This document shows, piece after piece, positions 12,642 through 25,400 of a stretch of DNA of 64,000 nucleotides (position 1 is its first letter; each line of letters begins with the position of its first letter). The position numbers and the translations under genes were made by a program. This DNA is from Paracyclopina nana (lineage: Eukaryota > Arthropoda > Copepoda > Cyclopoida > Cyclopettidae): the NCBI GenBank assembly GCA_019096065.1, contig JAGUCH010000007.1, positions 3,742,501-3,806,500 of the forward strand. Reading direction: 5' to 3'. Below the pieces are notes generated by a model. The model saw nothing but the letters and a program-made list of their open reading frames with translations. It did not search any database and was not told the origin of the DNA.

Positions 12642-15600
12642 TCATCTAATTTCATCGTTCTCAGTATTGTGGGTGGTTTTTATGAATTCAAAACTCTTAT
12701 CCAAATTTTGAGAGTCCGCGCCTTCTTCTATAACCTCGACGGTGAACGGGAACGATTTGTCCGTCGATGGAGACATGTTTCTTTCTCTCTGTATTCGAGG
12801 ACCTGATAGTTTGGGCCACTCCGGGTGATTCTTCATCCACGACTCCACTATGTTATACTGTGCTTTGGCCTTGAAGCCAAACTTCTTCCAGAACCGTTGC
12901 AAGACCACTTCAATCACAAAGTCCTCGAGAAAGAGCGAGAGGACAGTATTGATTGCTGCCAGTCCAATGAGAGTCCATCGAAATCCAACTTCAGGCACTG
13001 GGAAGAGCTCCAAGGTTCTTTGGAAAGTCCTGCAAAATTTCTCAAGTTGAAGCATGAAGCATAAATTGTATTGAGCGGCTTCTTACTCAGAAGGGTCAAT
13101 GGTGAGCCACATGGTGAAACCAGTCATTACCAGCAACGATGAAACGAAGGGGATATTTGTGATCACCCACTTTCGGTAGGGCTTAGACTTGGAAAAGACA
13201 TAGGCCAAAATGATGTACTGAAACGACGACACCGAGAACACCGAGTAGTTTTCCCAACATGCGTAGTTGTCTTCCTACATAGGAAAAAAAAGAAAAATTT
13301 TAAATTTAAATTTTAAGGCTCTCTACTTTAAGATAAAAAACGAAAGTACCTCTTTCACTCCAATTGTCGACAAGTTGAAAATGCCCTCGGCTTCAGTTCC
13401 TTCATAGTTCGGGTTACTCGTGTTAAAAGCAATGAACCAATCCTGGTCCATGGTCCAAAAAAGGCCCGCAAGTTGAACACATATGATCAGGGTCATTTGC
13501 AGGATCAGAGAAGCGATGGGTATAAAGTGAATAAGCGAATTGTTGGGCGGCCTTTTGTCCAGCTCTCCCTCGTAAGCTCTCGTCAAGCCGAAAAAGAAGG
13601 CGAACACAGTGATGAGGAACAAGTCAATGTAGAGGTATTGGAAGTCGGTCAAATTAGAGTTGAAGTCGTAGAGAATGATGACGGAGACAAACTGAGTGAG
13701 GGAATATGCAGACATGTACTTGAAGATTCCGAAAGACGTCACCAAGGCTGCTCGACCTTCACGAATCAAGTCTGGCACACACGAAATGTTTGGCTGCTTC
13801 GACGTAAATGGAGAGGCCACTGAGGCTTCAGCATCGGAAAGTGAAATTCCAGCATGGGCAGCCTTCAACGCTCCGCAATCATTGGTACCATCCCCGCACA
13901 TGCCAACGTAGTATCCCAACTCTTGAAGCTCTTCAATGAGAAACTCTTTTTGGTCCGGAGTCATCCGGGCAAAGACTGTGCCTCTGGTGCAAATCCTCTC
14001 GAATTCGTTGGGATAATGGTCACGGATGACATTGAAGCTTTTCCCATCAATTGCAAAGGTGTAGTCCATTTTGATGTTGGTCTCTTTGCGACCATCCAGG
14101 GCAGACATCTCAAAAGACTGGATGGTATTAGCAAGGTAGCAGTAGTACGAGGGCTTACTGGTCTCTTCGTCAATTTCGGCCTTCACGATGATCACATTGG
14201 AATTCTGAGCCACCATTTTGCACTCCTTGGCCACACTCAAAGCGGTCTGGATGTGGTCACCAGTCACCATGATGGTCCTCATTTTGGCCCTGTGGAGCTG
14301 TTCAATCACGGGCTTCGTTTCAGGCTTGATTCGGTTCTCAAACACGATCAGACCCAAGAAGATCAAGTCTTTCTCAACCTCACTCCTGTCAAGCTTTTCA
14401 ATCTTGGTCGTCCTCATGTTGGCAGCCAAAGTGCGCATTCCCACTGCTATAACTCGATACCCACTCTCGGCATACTTGTCCAGCACCGCATGGAAATCTT
14501 CAGGTATAGAATTGGGATCGGAAATGAGGCTCATCTTCTCGGGGGAGCCTTTGCAGTAAATCTTAAAGTCCATGGTGGACAAGTCTCGCACAATGACCGC
14601 CATGCTTTGTTGGTCAGAGGAAAACTGATACTGCTTGACAATTCCAATTTCGTCCTCAAGAATGACATTATTGGGGTCGACACTTTTAGGCGACCCATTT
14701 GGGGGCTTGACGCTGGTTTGCCATTGCCCGTTGCCTTCCTCTAACTGCCAGTCGGTGAACTCGAACATCTTGAGGTCAATCGGGTCTCCGCTGAGTTTTT
14801 CGTCGATTACGGTTAGAGAATGGCACGTGGCCATAGCCTTCACAAAGTCGTCCTTCTTGTCAATCGCGGCATCATCAACACGAGCTAGCTCTTTAAAAGT
14901 GGAATTCTTGGCAGGGACTATCCCAAGCATGTCAAGACCGTCCTCGGTGAGCGTTCCCGTTTTGTCAAAGCAAACGCACTGAATACTGCCTGATACATTA
15001 ATGGTCCTCGGAGAGATGCAGAAAATTCCCTTCTCCTTCAGTCGCTTTTGAGCATAAATGCTTCCCATGGTCACGGCAGCGGGCAAAGCAGGGGGAATGA
15101 CTATAGTAATCAAATCGGCAGCATCAAGGAAAATTCCAGCAGGGCCCTTTTCGCCTGCGGAAATCTAAAAAAATACAAGTGTGAAGGCAATTGGCTAAAT
15201 TAGGCAAAAATGTGAGCATGTACCAGTCTGTAGCATGTGTAAGCGAATCCAATTCCGGCAACAAACGTCAAGAAGCCGACAAACTTGTACGAGTCCTCTT
15301 CAAACTTGAAGTCCACTGGGGCAGGAAACATTATCGACTTGACAAGGTTTCCCTTGGTGGTTTGAAATCCCGTGCGAACCACAATGGCAAGAACATTGCT
15401 ATGCGTGTTTGTGCTTCTGGTCTGGATCACTTCCGTTCCTCGCAAGAGAGTGTGCTTTTGGTGCTTTCTCTCATTGTACATCTCAAGGTCGTATTTGGAG
15501 ACTGGGGTTTTTGTGACAGGGACCGATTCCCCAGTCAGCATTGCTTCGTTCACAATTGCACTTCCCAATATAAGAACGGCATCGCAGGACATCTCGAATC

Positions 15601-17135
15601 GTCCTTGGGGCAAGACAATGATATCACCAGGCACTAAATCACTTGAGGAAATGGTCTCAATGAATTCGCCCTGTCGCTGAACCTGAACATTGCTTGAGCA
15701 TCTAATGGTTGACCTCAAATTGTCTTGATTCTGAAAAGCAATATAGACATGCATTTACTAAAAACAATATGTGCATATTTTTCACAGTTCATGTAATGGT
15801 AGAGACAGTTACGCGTTATTACCACCAATCATGGGGCAAAAATAGAAAACAACCTGGTAATTAGCTGTCACAAATTATTGGCTGATTTGCCGCAATGCAG
15901 TCTTACTCGAATTTATCTGGAAAGAGCCAGATAAAAAGACATTTTTCACAATCACAGAAATGGACATGTGGCAACCACTGTTGATTACCTTTCGAAAATA
16001 ATACCGCATAATCCATCTACATTTTCGCATGTGAAACTATAATGCAGTCATTGACAAAAGTAGGGCACAGCTTTCTCACCTGCTTTGTTTGGTAGACAGC
16101 AGAAATGATACCACTGACCGACATGAACACAATCGCTGCCGCATAATAGTAGTATTCATCTGACGTCCATAATATGACGGAGGCCACTTGGAAAATGTAG
16201 AAGGGGTTGAGGACTTCCGTCACAAGCAGATAGCCAATGGAATGGTTGGGCACGTTGATATCATTAGGTCCAAAAACGAGCCTTCGTCGAGCTTGCTCAA
16301 TCTCTGAGAGGCCAGCTTGCTTGTAGAACTGGTCACATTGCACATTATGGTCAATCCCTCTGAGCAAGTAGAACTTGCGCTTGGCGCTGTCCCACAAGTA
16401 GAGCTCCTTTTTGCATTCAAAGAAACGCATCGTGAGCACTTCCTTGAAGATGCCACCACCACTGGGCTCGGGGATTGGGATCTTGACCGGGTTGTTCGAG
16501 TCTCTTGACTGCATAATGGATACTCGCTCGACGTAGTAGCGCTTGTAATCCTTCTTGTATTCATCCTCGATCAGGAGCATGTCAGCATCGTCAAGGTTGA
16601 CCACTTGGTGAGTCCACCATAGCTTCCACTTTGGGTTCCAATAGAGCAGCAGCCAAAGGAGGCCTGCACTCATCACCATGGCGATCATGGTCAGAGTCCA
16701 CTTCCATTGCACCAGCCGAAACCCAGTGATATTGATTTCATTTTCGAGGTTCAAGTTGAGCACGTCGGTGGCGTTGTCCAACCTTTTCATTTTCTGCTTC
16801 TTCATGGGCGAGGCTTCTGCCGCGATGGCAGAAGTCGACCCGTTCACCATGTCAAAGTGCAAGCTGTCAACCTCGAGCTCTGTAAAAAGTAATGACCCTT
16901 GTTAATATACACACATAACGCCTTATCGCAAATGTTAATGTTATCCAAAAGAAATGCAAACAGGAGGCATACTTATCGCCGTCGTCATGATCCCATCATC
17001 ATCATCAAGAACAATGGAGTCTGGAGTTTGAGAAGGTGGATCGAGCAGTCTTTGGCTGGACGCCGATTCAGGCATCATGGATCGGTCTACCAGGAGGCTA
17101 GCCTCCTTTTTCTTTTTCAGCAGGCCCAAGGGCAT
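12642..17135 (-). CDS. ATP13A2/ATP13A3: P5B-type ATPase (ATP13A2/ATP13A3-like polyamine transporter)
   Basis: Six exons (17135-16973, 16879-16080, 15730-15224, 15164-13350, 13274-13087, 13029-12642) give 1286 aa. All P-type ATPase motifs are present: TGES in the actuator domain, the phosphorylated Asp in DKTGTLTEDG (~residue 557), MVTGDH, and the hinge MCGDGTNDCGALKAAHAG. The PPALPA in helix M4 is the P5B signature (P5A has PPELP). The N-terminus has the extra membrane-associated hairpin region typical of P5B, and the C-terminal six helices are complete. Family members export polyamines from late endosomes or lysosomes. No truncation or missing catalytic residue is seen. It is slightly longer than human ATP13A2/3 because of extended N- and C-terminal tails. 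Confidence 0.93.
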
Positions 17136-18247
17136 CTTTAGTGACGAGCAAGTCTTAATGTACTTTTAAATTCGCACTCACTCGCACACGCCTACGCAAA
17201 AATATGCTAGGAAACTTTGTCTTTGGCAGAAGTACTACGAATGAGCTCAGAGCTCATGAACGGCCAGATTGGCCTGACACAATGAACCTTGGTTAGGCCC
17301 TGTCAACTGCCCGAAGCTGAAGAAAGGCTGCACGCCCTCCCGAGGGGTGGAGTGGTTCCCCCTCCGCCTTCCGGAACGTCTTGAGCAGCCACCAAACGAT
17401 CTTGATCAGCACCAACCCACTTCAATCCACTACTTAAAGTCAATATGGAAGGATCTTCACTCAACTCCATACTGGATCAACTAACACAACTCCGTAACTG
17501 ATTAGTTCACTGATTCGGAATGATATGCGGAAACACGATGAACCACGTGCTCTTTTCTTGGAACAGGGTGCAAAATGTGACGACGTTAGCAAGTCTAGCT
17601 GACTACTACGACGCGACCGCGACGGCCTATACAAAAAACATGCTTGCAGGCGAGGCCGCCAAGGACTTGCGAGACAGAGAAAAAGAGAGCGCATGAAGTG
17701 AACACTCTATAGTAAAGCGATGCAGCAGAGAAAGCAGCTTTCCTATTATAGCTTGACTATTGTGCAACCTTGAAGCGAATTATACTGGATTCTACTATAT
17801 GCTATGCGGCAATTTTTTCACTCACCTTAGGGTGAATTCTGCTGCAGTTGCATCTTCAGGAAACCGGAGCTCTCCTGAGCTTGCAGTCACTCAAATTCAC
17901 CACTAATCATTCAGCAGCTTTTTTTGTTTTCACTCAGCTCATTTGAATTTCCCGCTGCACATTTGACGGAAAATGACCCGATTTTGTGCTACTGTTATTT
18001 GACGACATTTTTATAGTGAGCTACAAAAAATCTTGGCGAAATAAACAAAAGGATTATTTTTTTCCGGTTAATGTCAGCGCGCAAATAAACAAACAATTTA
18101 GCATTCATGGATGGGCTTTTTTCGGCGTGGTGAATTTGCCTTAGTTTTCGATGTTCGGTTTGAATGCTGAGCATCGATTTCGATTGTCAACAAAACTTGA
18201 CGGCCACAGGAATTATTTATATTATCAGAACTCTTTATACAAGAGGC
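17136..18247. promoter_or_regulatory. Divergent promoter region
   Basis: 1.1 kb between the starts of the minus-strand P5B ATPase and the plus-strand zinc-finger gene. It probably contains both promoters and 5' UTRs. No gene or repeat is evident. Confidence 0.35.
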
Positions 18248-21200
18248 ATGAATTTCAACAACCAATGGCCTCAACAAGGAGGCCAAAGCTTCCCAAATCA
18301 ATCTTTCTACCCTGGTATCCAACCAACGGACGTGATGCGTGGTGTCGATGACGGGAGAATGAATCCCCACTTTCTCCATCGCGACGAAGAAGAGAAACGG
18401 CGACGTGAGGCTGTCCTCATGGAAGCTCAACGAATTCGGGCCGAAGAAGAACATCAACGAAGAATGGTCGAAGCCGAACGAATGAGAGCAGAAGAAGAGA
18501 TGCGGAGAAGAGCCATGTTTGCCGAGGAGGAGCGACGCTTGCAAATCCTTGCTGAAGAAGAGCATCGAAGGCAAATGCTGGCTCAAGATGACCTTAGATT
18601 TCGTCTATCTAATCAAAAACCACTATATAATGCAGCTCTCAATGATGCTCGCCACATGGGAGGAGGAGCTGCGTTCAATAATGATATTTTCGCAAACATT
18701 CTAAGAGAGAAGGATGGCAGTCAAATGTCAGCTCCGGTAACTACAATTCTTCATTCAATGAATTCAAATTTAAATATCATCATCTTCATCTACAGAGGCA
18801 AAGGTTTGATAATAGGGATAGAGGTGGGGGAATTCTGGCTCCATGGGCTGGAGGGCCTGATCACCAAGATGGGTGGCACAGGCCGCACCCGCAGCCCCAG
18901 CGGAAATTCGAGCCTAACCGTTCACAGCTAAACAGCGGAGCTAGCGCTCAAAAGAAGGCGTTTGTAAAGCCAACTCCACCAAAACCGACAACAGCAAGTA
19001 GTGTTCCAAAAAAGCAAACACCTGAGCCTCAGGCACTAAAGCAATCGCCAACAGTGACTAAAGTCGTTCCTACCGTTAATGCTGCCTCCAAACCCGTTGT
19101 GAAAGTTAAAAAAATTGTTGTCAAGAAAATTGTTAAGAAGCAGCCTCCCACAAGCGCTGCTGAATCTCCAGCAAAATCTGCAAATGTCGCCGAGGTCGGC
19201 AAAAAATCTCCTGTTGAAGCCAAAATTCCAGCTGCTCTAGCACCCAAGAAAGCAGAAGATGTAGCTTCAACAGAAATTGTGGAAAGGTGACTAATCTATC
19301 CAGGATTTGAGAATAATTTGATTGTATTTTTCTTTCTCAATGCAGCTCTCACTCCTCTGCGGTTGATAATTCGGAATTGGCAGTGGCAGCTCAGCCTAAA
19401 GCGAGAATTGTTGTGAAAAAGGGTAGCCGCATTATCAAGACATCAAAAGGACTGTTTACCAAGAAACCGCCTGAGGATTCAGCCATTTTACCTGATTTCA
19501 AGTATGAAGACGTGAAAAGTACGTCCCTTTTCAAGTGCAATCCATGCCAGAGACTGTTAACAAGCGCTGGGGTAACTAATTGACAGCTTAAATGAAGCTT
19601 TTTCTGATCTAGTTTATGTCTTAGGATTTCAAAAAACACGTGGAATCAGCAGATCACGATCATATGCTGGCAAGGCTGGAACAAGTTCATGCTAAGGCAG
19701 CAGATTTTATACGATCGTATAGTGCTCTGCTCGAGTATCGCAAAGTGACTGGGAAATCTTTCAAAGTCTCCATGCGATGTGAAATGTGCGATTTATCAGT
19801 GTATGGCAACATACACAAGCACAGGACCTCTCTGATGCACCTCAGGCTAAAAAACTTCATTCACCCAATATGTGAAATTTGCGATGTCAAATTCGAAAGG
19901 AGGATTGATTGGGACAAGCATAAGCTGACTGCCAAGCATTTGATAGAAATAGAAAAGGCTGGAAAGACGAAGGCTGATCCAGAGTATTACAGCCCGATGG
20001 ATTTTTCTAGCCTTCTCAACATCAATAATGACAAAAAGGAATTGAAAATCGAAGAGGAGCCCGCTGCGAAAGAGTCCAAAGACGTTAAGGACATCTATGA
20101 AACTGAGCGCAGGCAGGAGAACGCGTTATTGGCAATGGACAAAATTGGTGATTATGAAGTGCCCAACTTTGATGAGAGCAAAATGATTGGTAAGTCTTAC
20201 CTGAATCCGAATCTTGCATGGCTAACTGCTGATATTTGTACTCATTGGTATGAAGGATTTTCCTCAACATGAAGAGGTATTTGAAGTTTGTGTGTACACA
20301 TAGGGCCTCGTGAGCGCGCTTATACGTTTTTTACCTGCAATCCAGCTGATTCGTTGAATTCCCACTTAACCCCATGCACTCGGAACAACTACATAGAGAA
20401 GCAGGTCTTACCTTCATTTGAGAAACGACGGTAGTTTCTTCGTAGCTCCGAGAGAGAAAAACTACCGTAGTCTTTAGATGACATGTCTTAGCTGCACTGG
20501 ACTGTAATCGGCCTTGATAAACATTTTCTACAGGTGTAGCATTTGCGTCCGATCAAAAATATCCTCTTATTTAAGCCAGTCTGCTCGCTATACTTCTGCA
20601 GCTTGCAGGTGATGTTAGTTCGAACTAGATCCTGAACAGGTTGGAGTGATTTGATTTGGCACTGCTGCCTAAATAAAGTGGCAATCGTAGCACTTTTCTG
20701 CACTATCGATGTGGAACGTTGCTCACTCTTTGACATTCCAAATTTAATTGCAAGTTGTCATTTTGTAATGATAAAGCATTTACATCCTTTTACGAAGATC
20801 TTTATGGTTAAAATGTTGTAGCTATTCCTCTCGTCCATTTTAAATTGTGCTTTAAATGGCAATGCATAGGAATTTTCAAACTTTTCAATGATCTAAAAAC
20901 CTACTACAAAAATACGTGCCTATTTTTTCATGGTAGTGCAACAGTTTTTCGAGCAATTTTATTTGAAAAAGACCATATTTCATTTCGACTCGAAACCAAT
21001 CAGCCATAACATCCCCATTCTTTGTTGCCATAATTGTTTGTTTACTTCATTGCTTTGTGAAGCACTTCATAGAAAAATAAGATTAATATCATGGAGCAAA
21101 ATCTGTCTGATTTTTCTTTTTCTTTGTGCCAGTCAACTTTTCCTTGTTTCTGTCTAATTGCATTGTTGCATATTCTCTTAATCGGATCTTTCTTGCAGGA

Positions 21201-21553
21201 ATTCGTTGCATGTTTGTTTTATGATCATATAATTGCACCATTTTCTTGCAGGAATTTCTTTCGTGAAACCAGTGGAGGGCTCATTTTGCAGAGCCTGCAA
21301 AAAATTCATCAATATTCCGCAAGACAGCCACTGTAAGACGCGAGAACACTACGACAAATTCGTTGACGTTGTGCTCGACAAGAAAACGCGAGCATTTGAG
21401 ATTGAAGTCGAAAAGACATCGAAACGCAAGGCTACCCAAGAATTGAAGCCATCCTCCAAAGTCGACGAGGAAGACGAAGAGGAAGAAGTTGAGGACGATT
21501 CTGGCAACTGGAAACGTCAACGCAAGGCGCAAGATGACTATTATGTGTTCTGA
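18248..21553 (+). CDS. Multi-zinc-finger nuclear protein with C-terminal matrin-type finger
   Basis: Five exons (18248-18736, 18796-19286, 19346-19571, 19625-20189, 21252-21553) give 690 aa. The start MNFNNQWPQQGG opens a low-complexity region, followed by a long Glu/Arg helix (~40-130), a Lys/Pro/Ala-rich basic linker, and then several fingers: CNPCQRLLTSAGDFKKH with H-x5-H, CEMCDLSVYGNIHKH, CEICDVKFERRIDWDKH, and finally FCRACKKFINIP followed by HCKTREHY. The last one has the U1/matrin-type pattern seen in CIZ1, matrin-3 and ZNF638. An acidic stretch and a KR-rich tail close it. Role inferred: nuclear RNA or DNA binding. The 1.06-kb last intron has two possible 3' splice sites. Exact orthology is not resolved. 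Confidence 0.75.
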
Positions 21554-22499
21554 AACATCACCGTAAGAATTGATGCTACGATTATGCCGCTCCATATCCT
21601 CTCAGGTTAAGCCATTCACCATGAAATTGCTTCTTCCCAATTCCTTACGAGCTCTCATAATTTTGTCGCTCGCAGCTCGCAACCGTGGTCACTTTTTTCA
21701 AGCTATTTTTAATCATCCGATGAAGTAGTGTAGCCGATTTTTTGTCCACATGCCATCAGCAAGAATTCCGTGGGAATTGAATGATTTCTAGCACACACCT
21801 TTATTGCGTTAACTAACTACAGTTAATCAGTAAGGTTAATAAAGAGAAATTAATTTTTGCTATTGTTTCTCAAAAATTGTTGGTTTGATTATTCTATTGT
21901 AGCGGAATTGTATCTGACACAGATTTCTTGCGTAATGATGCTCGCAGCAGCGACGTGAGCGCCGAAATGTCAAGAAGCAACGGTGTACACTTGTTCACTT
22001 TCGCAAGGGAGAAACAGTGGTAGTAGGTCTAGCCAAGTGGTGCCAGCCGCACAAAAAAGTCATACTCCTAACACAAAAACAAGGTAGGAAAAGCCTTTGA
22101 AGTTCTACATGTAATTAGCGTTGATCCAATTCATTTTCCCACAGGCGGAGACTTTAACGCGCGGCTCTCGTCAAATAGTTTCTATTGAGGTTACAACTCG
22201 CTCGCGTGCATGCGTCTGCAGCTAAGTAGCTCGTAAACTCGAATTAGGCAAATGTATATCATGCACCGGATCTGCCGCGAAATTTCGGTATACGCAACAA
22301 CACTATTGTATGTACCACGTGCCAAGCTTGAACAACAGGGGCAACTTTAATTGGTCTATATCGCCAAAGCACATATGCCGAGTTTGGCCACAAGCGGATC
22401 GGTCAAGTCCTTCAGGGAAAATCTCTCCACAACAAGAAAAAACAAGGAATGAACAGCGACTTATATCAGTTTTGGCTCCGACACCAGTGAGCAAGCAAC
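21554..22499. other. Intergenic region upstream of the C1q gene
   Basis: Contains an AATAAA-type site near 21837 that could end the zinc-finger transcript, and the 18-bp motif at 22147-22164 also found at 7941. No coding gene is supported. Confidence 0.4.
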
Positions 22500-25400
22500 A
22501 TGAGAAAATTAATATTTGTCATCTGTGCGCTACACAGTGTTCTCGCAAGTGAGTTTCGCTTGTCAAAGCAGTTCAAAGAAACGCTCATGAATAGTGGCGA
22601 GGAGAGCCCGAGTGAAGCCAACATTGCCATGAGTTTGGTGGATGCTCTCCAGAATTGGGCTGATGCCTTGGAAGCTCAAATCTCGATGATGCGGAGTGAA
22701 GTCATGGACCTGAAAAACTCGAATCGAGAATTGTCCGGGGAGGTGTCGACTCTCCGGAAGGAGAACGAAATGCTCAAGAGTAGCTTTGAGGAAGTGGAAA
22801 GCGAGCTGACTGGGATTCAAGGTGAGACCACTGGCATTAAAGATGATTTGCGTGTCATGTCAACGAGCTTCGCCGAATTTCTTGATCACTTCAATTTGCA
22901 CTCTCAAACTGTTTGGGCCAATCATTCGAGTCTGCATGACTCCCTCAAAAATCTTACAAATTCGCACGAGCTCTCCACGATGAGAGTGTCCATTGAAAGT
23001 CTCTCTGAAAGTTTCACTTCACTCAAGGAGGAGGTGAAAACCAACGAAAACAGGTTAGTCCAAGTGCTGGCCGATAGCAAAGCTCTTGAGGCTAATTTGC
23101 AGCTGATTCTGTACAACGCCTCCATAGCCTTGTTCAGCGAAGTGGAGGGCCTTCGTAAGCAAGACGAGGCTTTTGTGGGTGATTTCCAAAATGTGCAAAA
23201 ATCGCTGGAATTCATTCAGAGCAAATACGAGCTCATCTCCAACGAAACTGGGTACATGAAAACCCAAGTCATCGCTTCGTTAGAGCTCATTCAGATCGAA
23301 ATGCAGGCCAATCAAGAGGCTACACAAGCCACAATGCAACCCATGATAACCAGCCTTAACGACACTCTCTATAACTCCATAGGAACGTTGCAGTCGAACG
23401 TGAGCTCACTAAAAATGGCTCAAGAGGAGTCGAGGCAGGATATCCTTCGTTTGGATTCCATGGTGGCTTCCTATGCTGTCACGCAAGACTTGCAGTCCAA
23501 CGTGAGCATTTCTATGCAAGAGCAGCTAATCGGTTTGTCCTCCTTTGTCAACGATTTGCAAGGTAGGCTCTCTGACCAGGAGACAAGTGTCTACAATTTG
23601 AGTGAGGTGGCCTCGTACAACAGCACGCTGTTGCAGCGAGGCTTTTTCAGCCTGGAAAGGCATTTCATTGAGATGAAGAGGAAGCTCTTCGAGACTCAGA
23701 CGCAAGTGGAATATGTAAACGCGAGCGTTCAAATTATAGGTGATTTGAGGACGGAGGTCATTGCCATAGGACGAGCTATGGCCAATACGACCTCGTTGAT
23801 TTCCAGCCGATTCGAAGATGTCAGCACGACGACCGCAACTTTGCAGCAAAATCTCGACTTTGCATGGAACGCAAGCTTGAATTTGGACCAACGAGTGACC
23901 AAGCTGGAGAAGAACCACACACTCGTTGCAGGTATATTGAAATCTAGCGTCGACGAGGTTTTTGCGAAGCATAATGCCATCGAGGTCACTGTGGGCAAGG
24001 CAGCCAATCGCACTCAAATGCTCGAGTCCGGATTGGCTGGTCTCATGAATTATTCGCTGGAATTGGACGATTATTTGACCGTGTTAAGGGAGAATGTCAC
24101 CCTCTTGAATTCAAGCTTGGCTAGGGCGGATCTGCGCATAGATAAGGCCTACGAGTTGTACGAGCTGCAGGGCGCGCGCGTTGCGGAAAATGCAAATGTC
24201 ATCAAGGACAACGTGACCAAATTGAGCCTGGCTGCGAATATTCTGGAGGCCGAGCTCAGTCGGGTGGCCTCGGGCTATACCAGCCTCAAAAATGCGCTGA
24301 GTAGGTATGTCTCTTCGGCAGGAAACATTGAGGTGAACGTGCAAAAGCTGGTCACCGAATCCATCTACGTCAAGTCAGAATTGGATGCGATGCGCTACGA
24401 AATGGCCTCGGTGAAGGCCGAGGCCTCGGGCGTCTCTGTGTTTGTCACCACCCTGCAAAACCACGTGGGAGGCCTCACGAGCAATGTGACACAGTTGACG
24501 AAAAACGTGACTGACATGGCTCAAAGCATGGGCAACATTTTGGGCCATATGGCCGAGATCGACTCTGGAATCGACAGCATTGGCAAGAATATGAGCGATG
24601 TCAAGAATAGCATCCAAAATAACACTGAGCACATGGAGGAAATTGACGGCAATATGGGAACACTGAAATCAAACGTCCTAGGACTTGGAGATTACATCAA
24701 CAGCATCAACAGCGATCTGGGCTCCGTTTTGACGAGTTTCGACGCATATGCGAAACGCGTCAGCGCGGATATTGGCTACGTCAAGAGCAACATGTCGGAA
24801 ATGCTCATGGACATTCAAATTACGGGCAACAAGAGCGAAGAGCTGTGGAAACGATTTGACAGTGTGGAGTACTCGAGCAACTCTCTGAAAAGCGATGTCA
24901 CCGACTTGACAACCAAAATGTACACCATCAAAACGGCCGTCTTCGAATTCAATAACGAAGTGGACATTTTGAAGACGAGCCAGTCTGGGCTGAACAAAAA
25001 TATGGAAGGTCTCTTGAGCGAGCTGGATAAGATGCAGAGCACGAAATCAGTGCAAGAAGTGGCTCTATCTGCGCTGAAGGCGGACATGACAGCCCTCAAA
25101 ACGGGCATGAGCGCAATAAGTGCCACAATGCTTGAGCTGAAGGCTCACACCCCATCAATGAAAGATATGGATACCCAAATGGCCGCGCTCAAGTCCAACG
25201 TCACCTCGCTCAATCTGCAGTTCACCACATTCAAGCAGACCTTTGCTGACATGGACGTTTTCCACACTGAGCTCACCCGTTACAAACAGAGCGTGAACTC
25301 GTTATCCACGAAAATGGCCTTAATAAGCGATCCCGCAAGGTTCTCATGTGCCGTCACCACAGATGAAATCCGGGTGCCTGGTGTTGTCACCTACTCCACA

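Noticed and set aside
13854-14744. 296-aa plus-strand frame
   Set aside because: Exact antisense of the large catalytic exon of the P5B ATPase; no domain of its own.
20432-20478. 9-bp inverted repeat CGGTAGTTT/AAACTACCG in an intron
   Set aside because: Short arms with a ~25-bp loop and no flanking duplication; not enough for an element or an RNA gene.
20488-20736. 82-aa minus-strand frame with a CYTCRKC motif in the zinc-finger gene intron
   Set aside because: It has an ATG and two CxxC-like residues but no family, no poly(A) signal and AT-rich composition like the surrounding intron.
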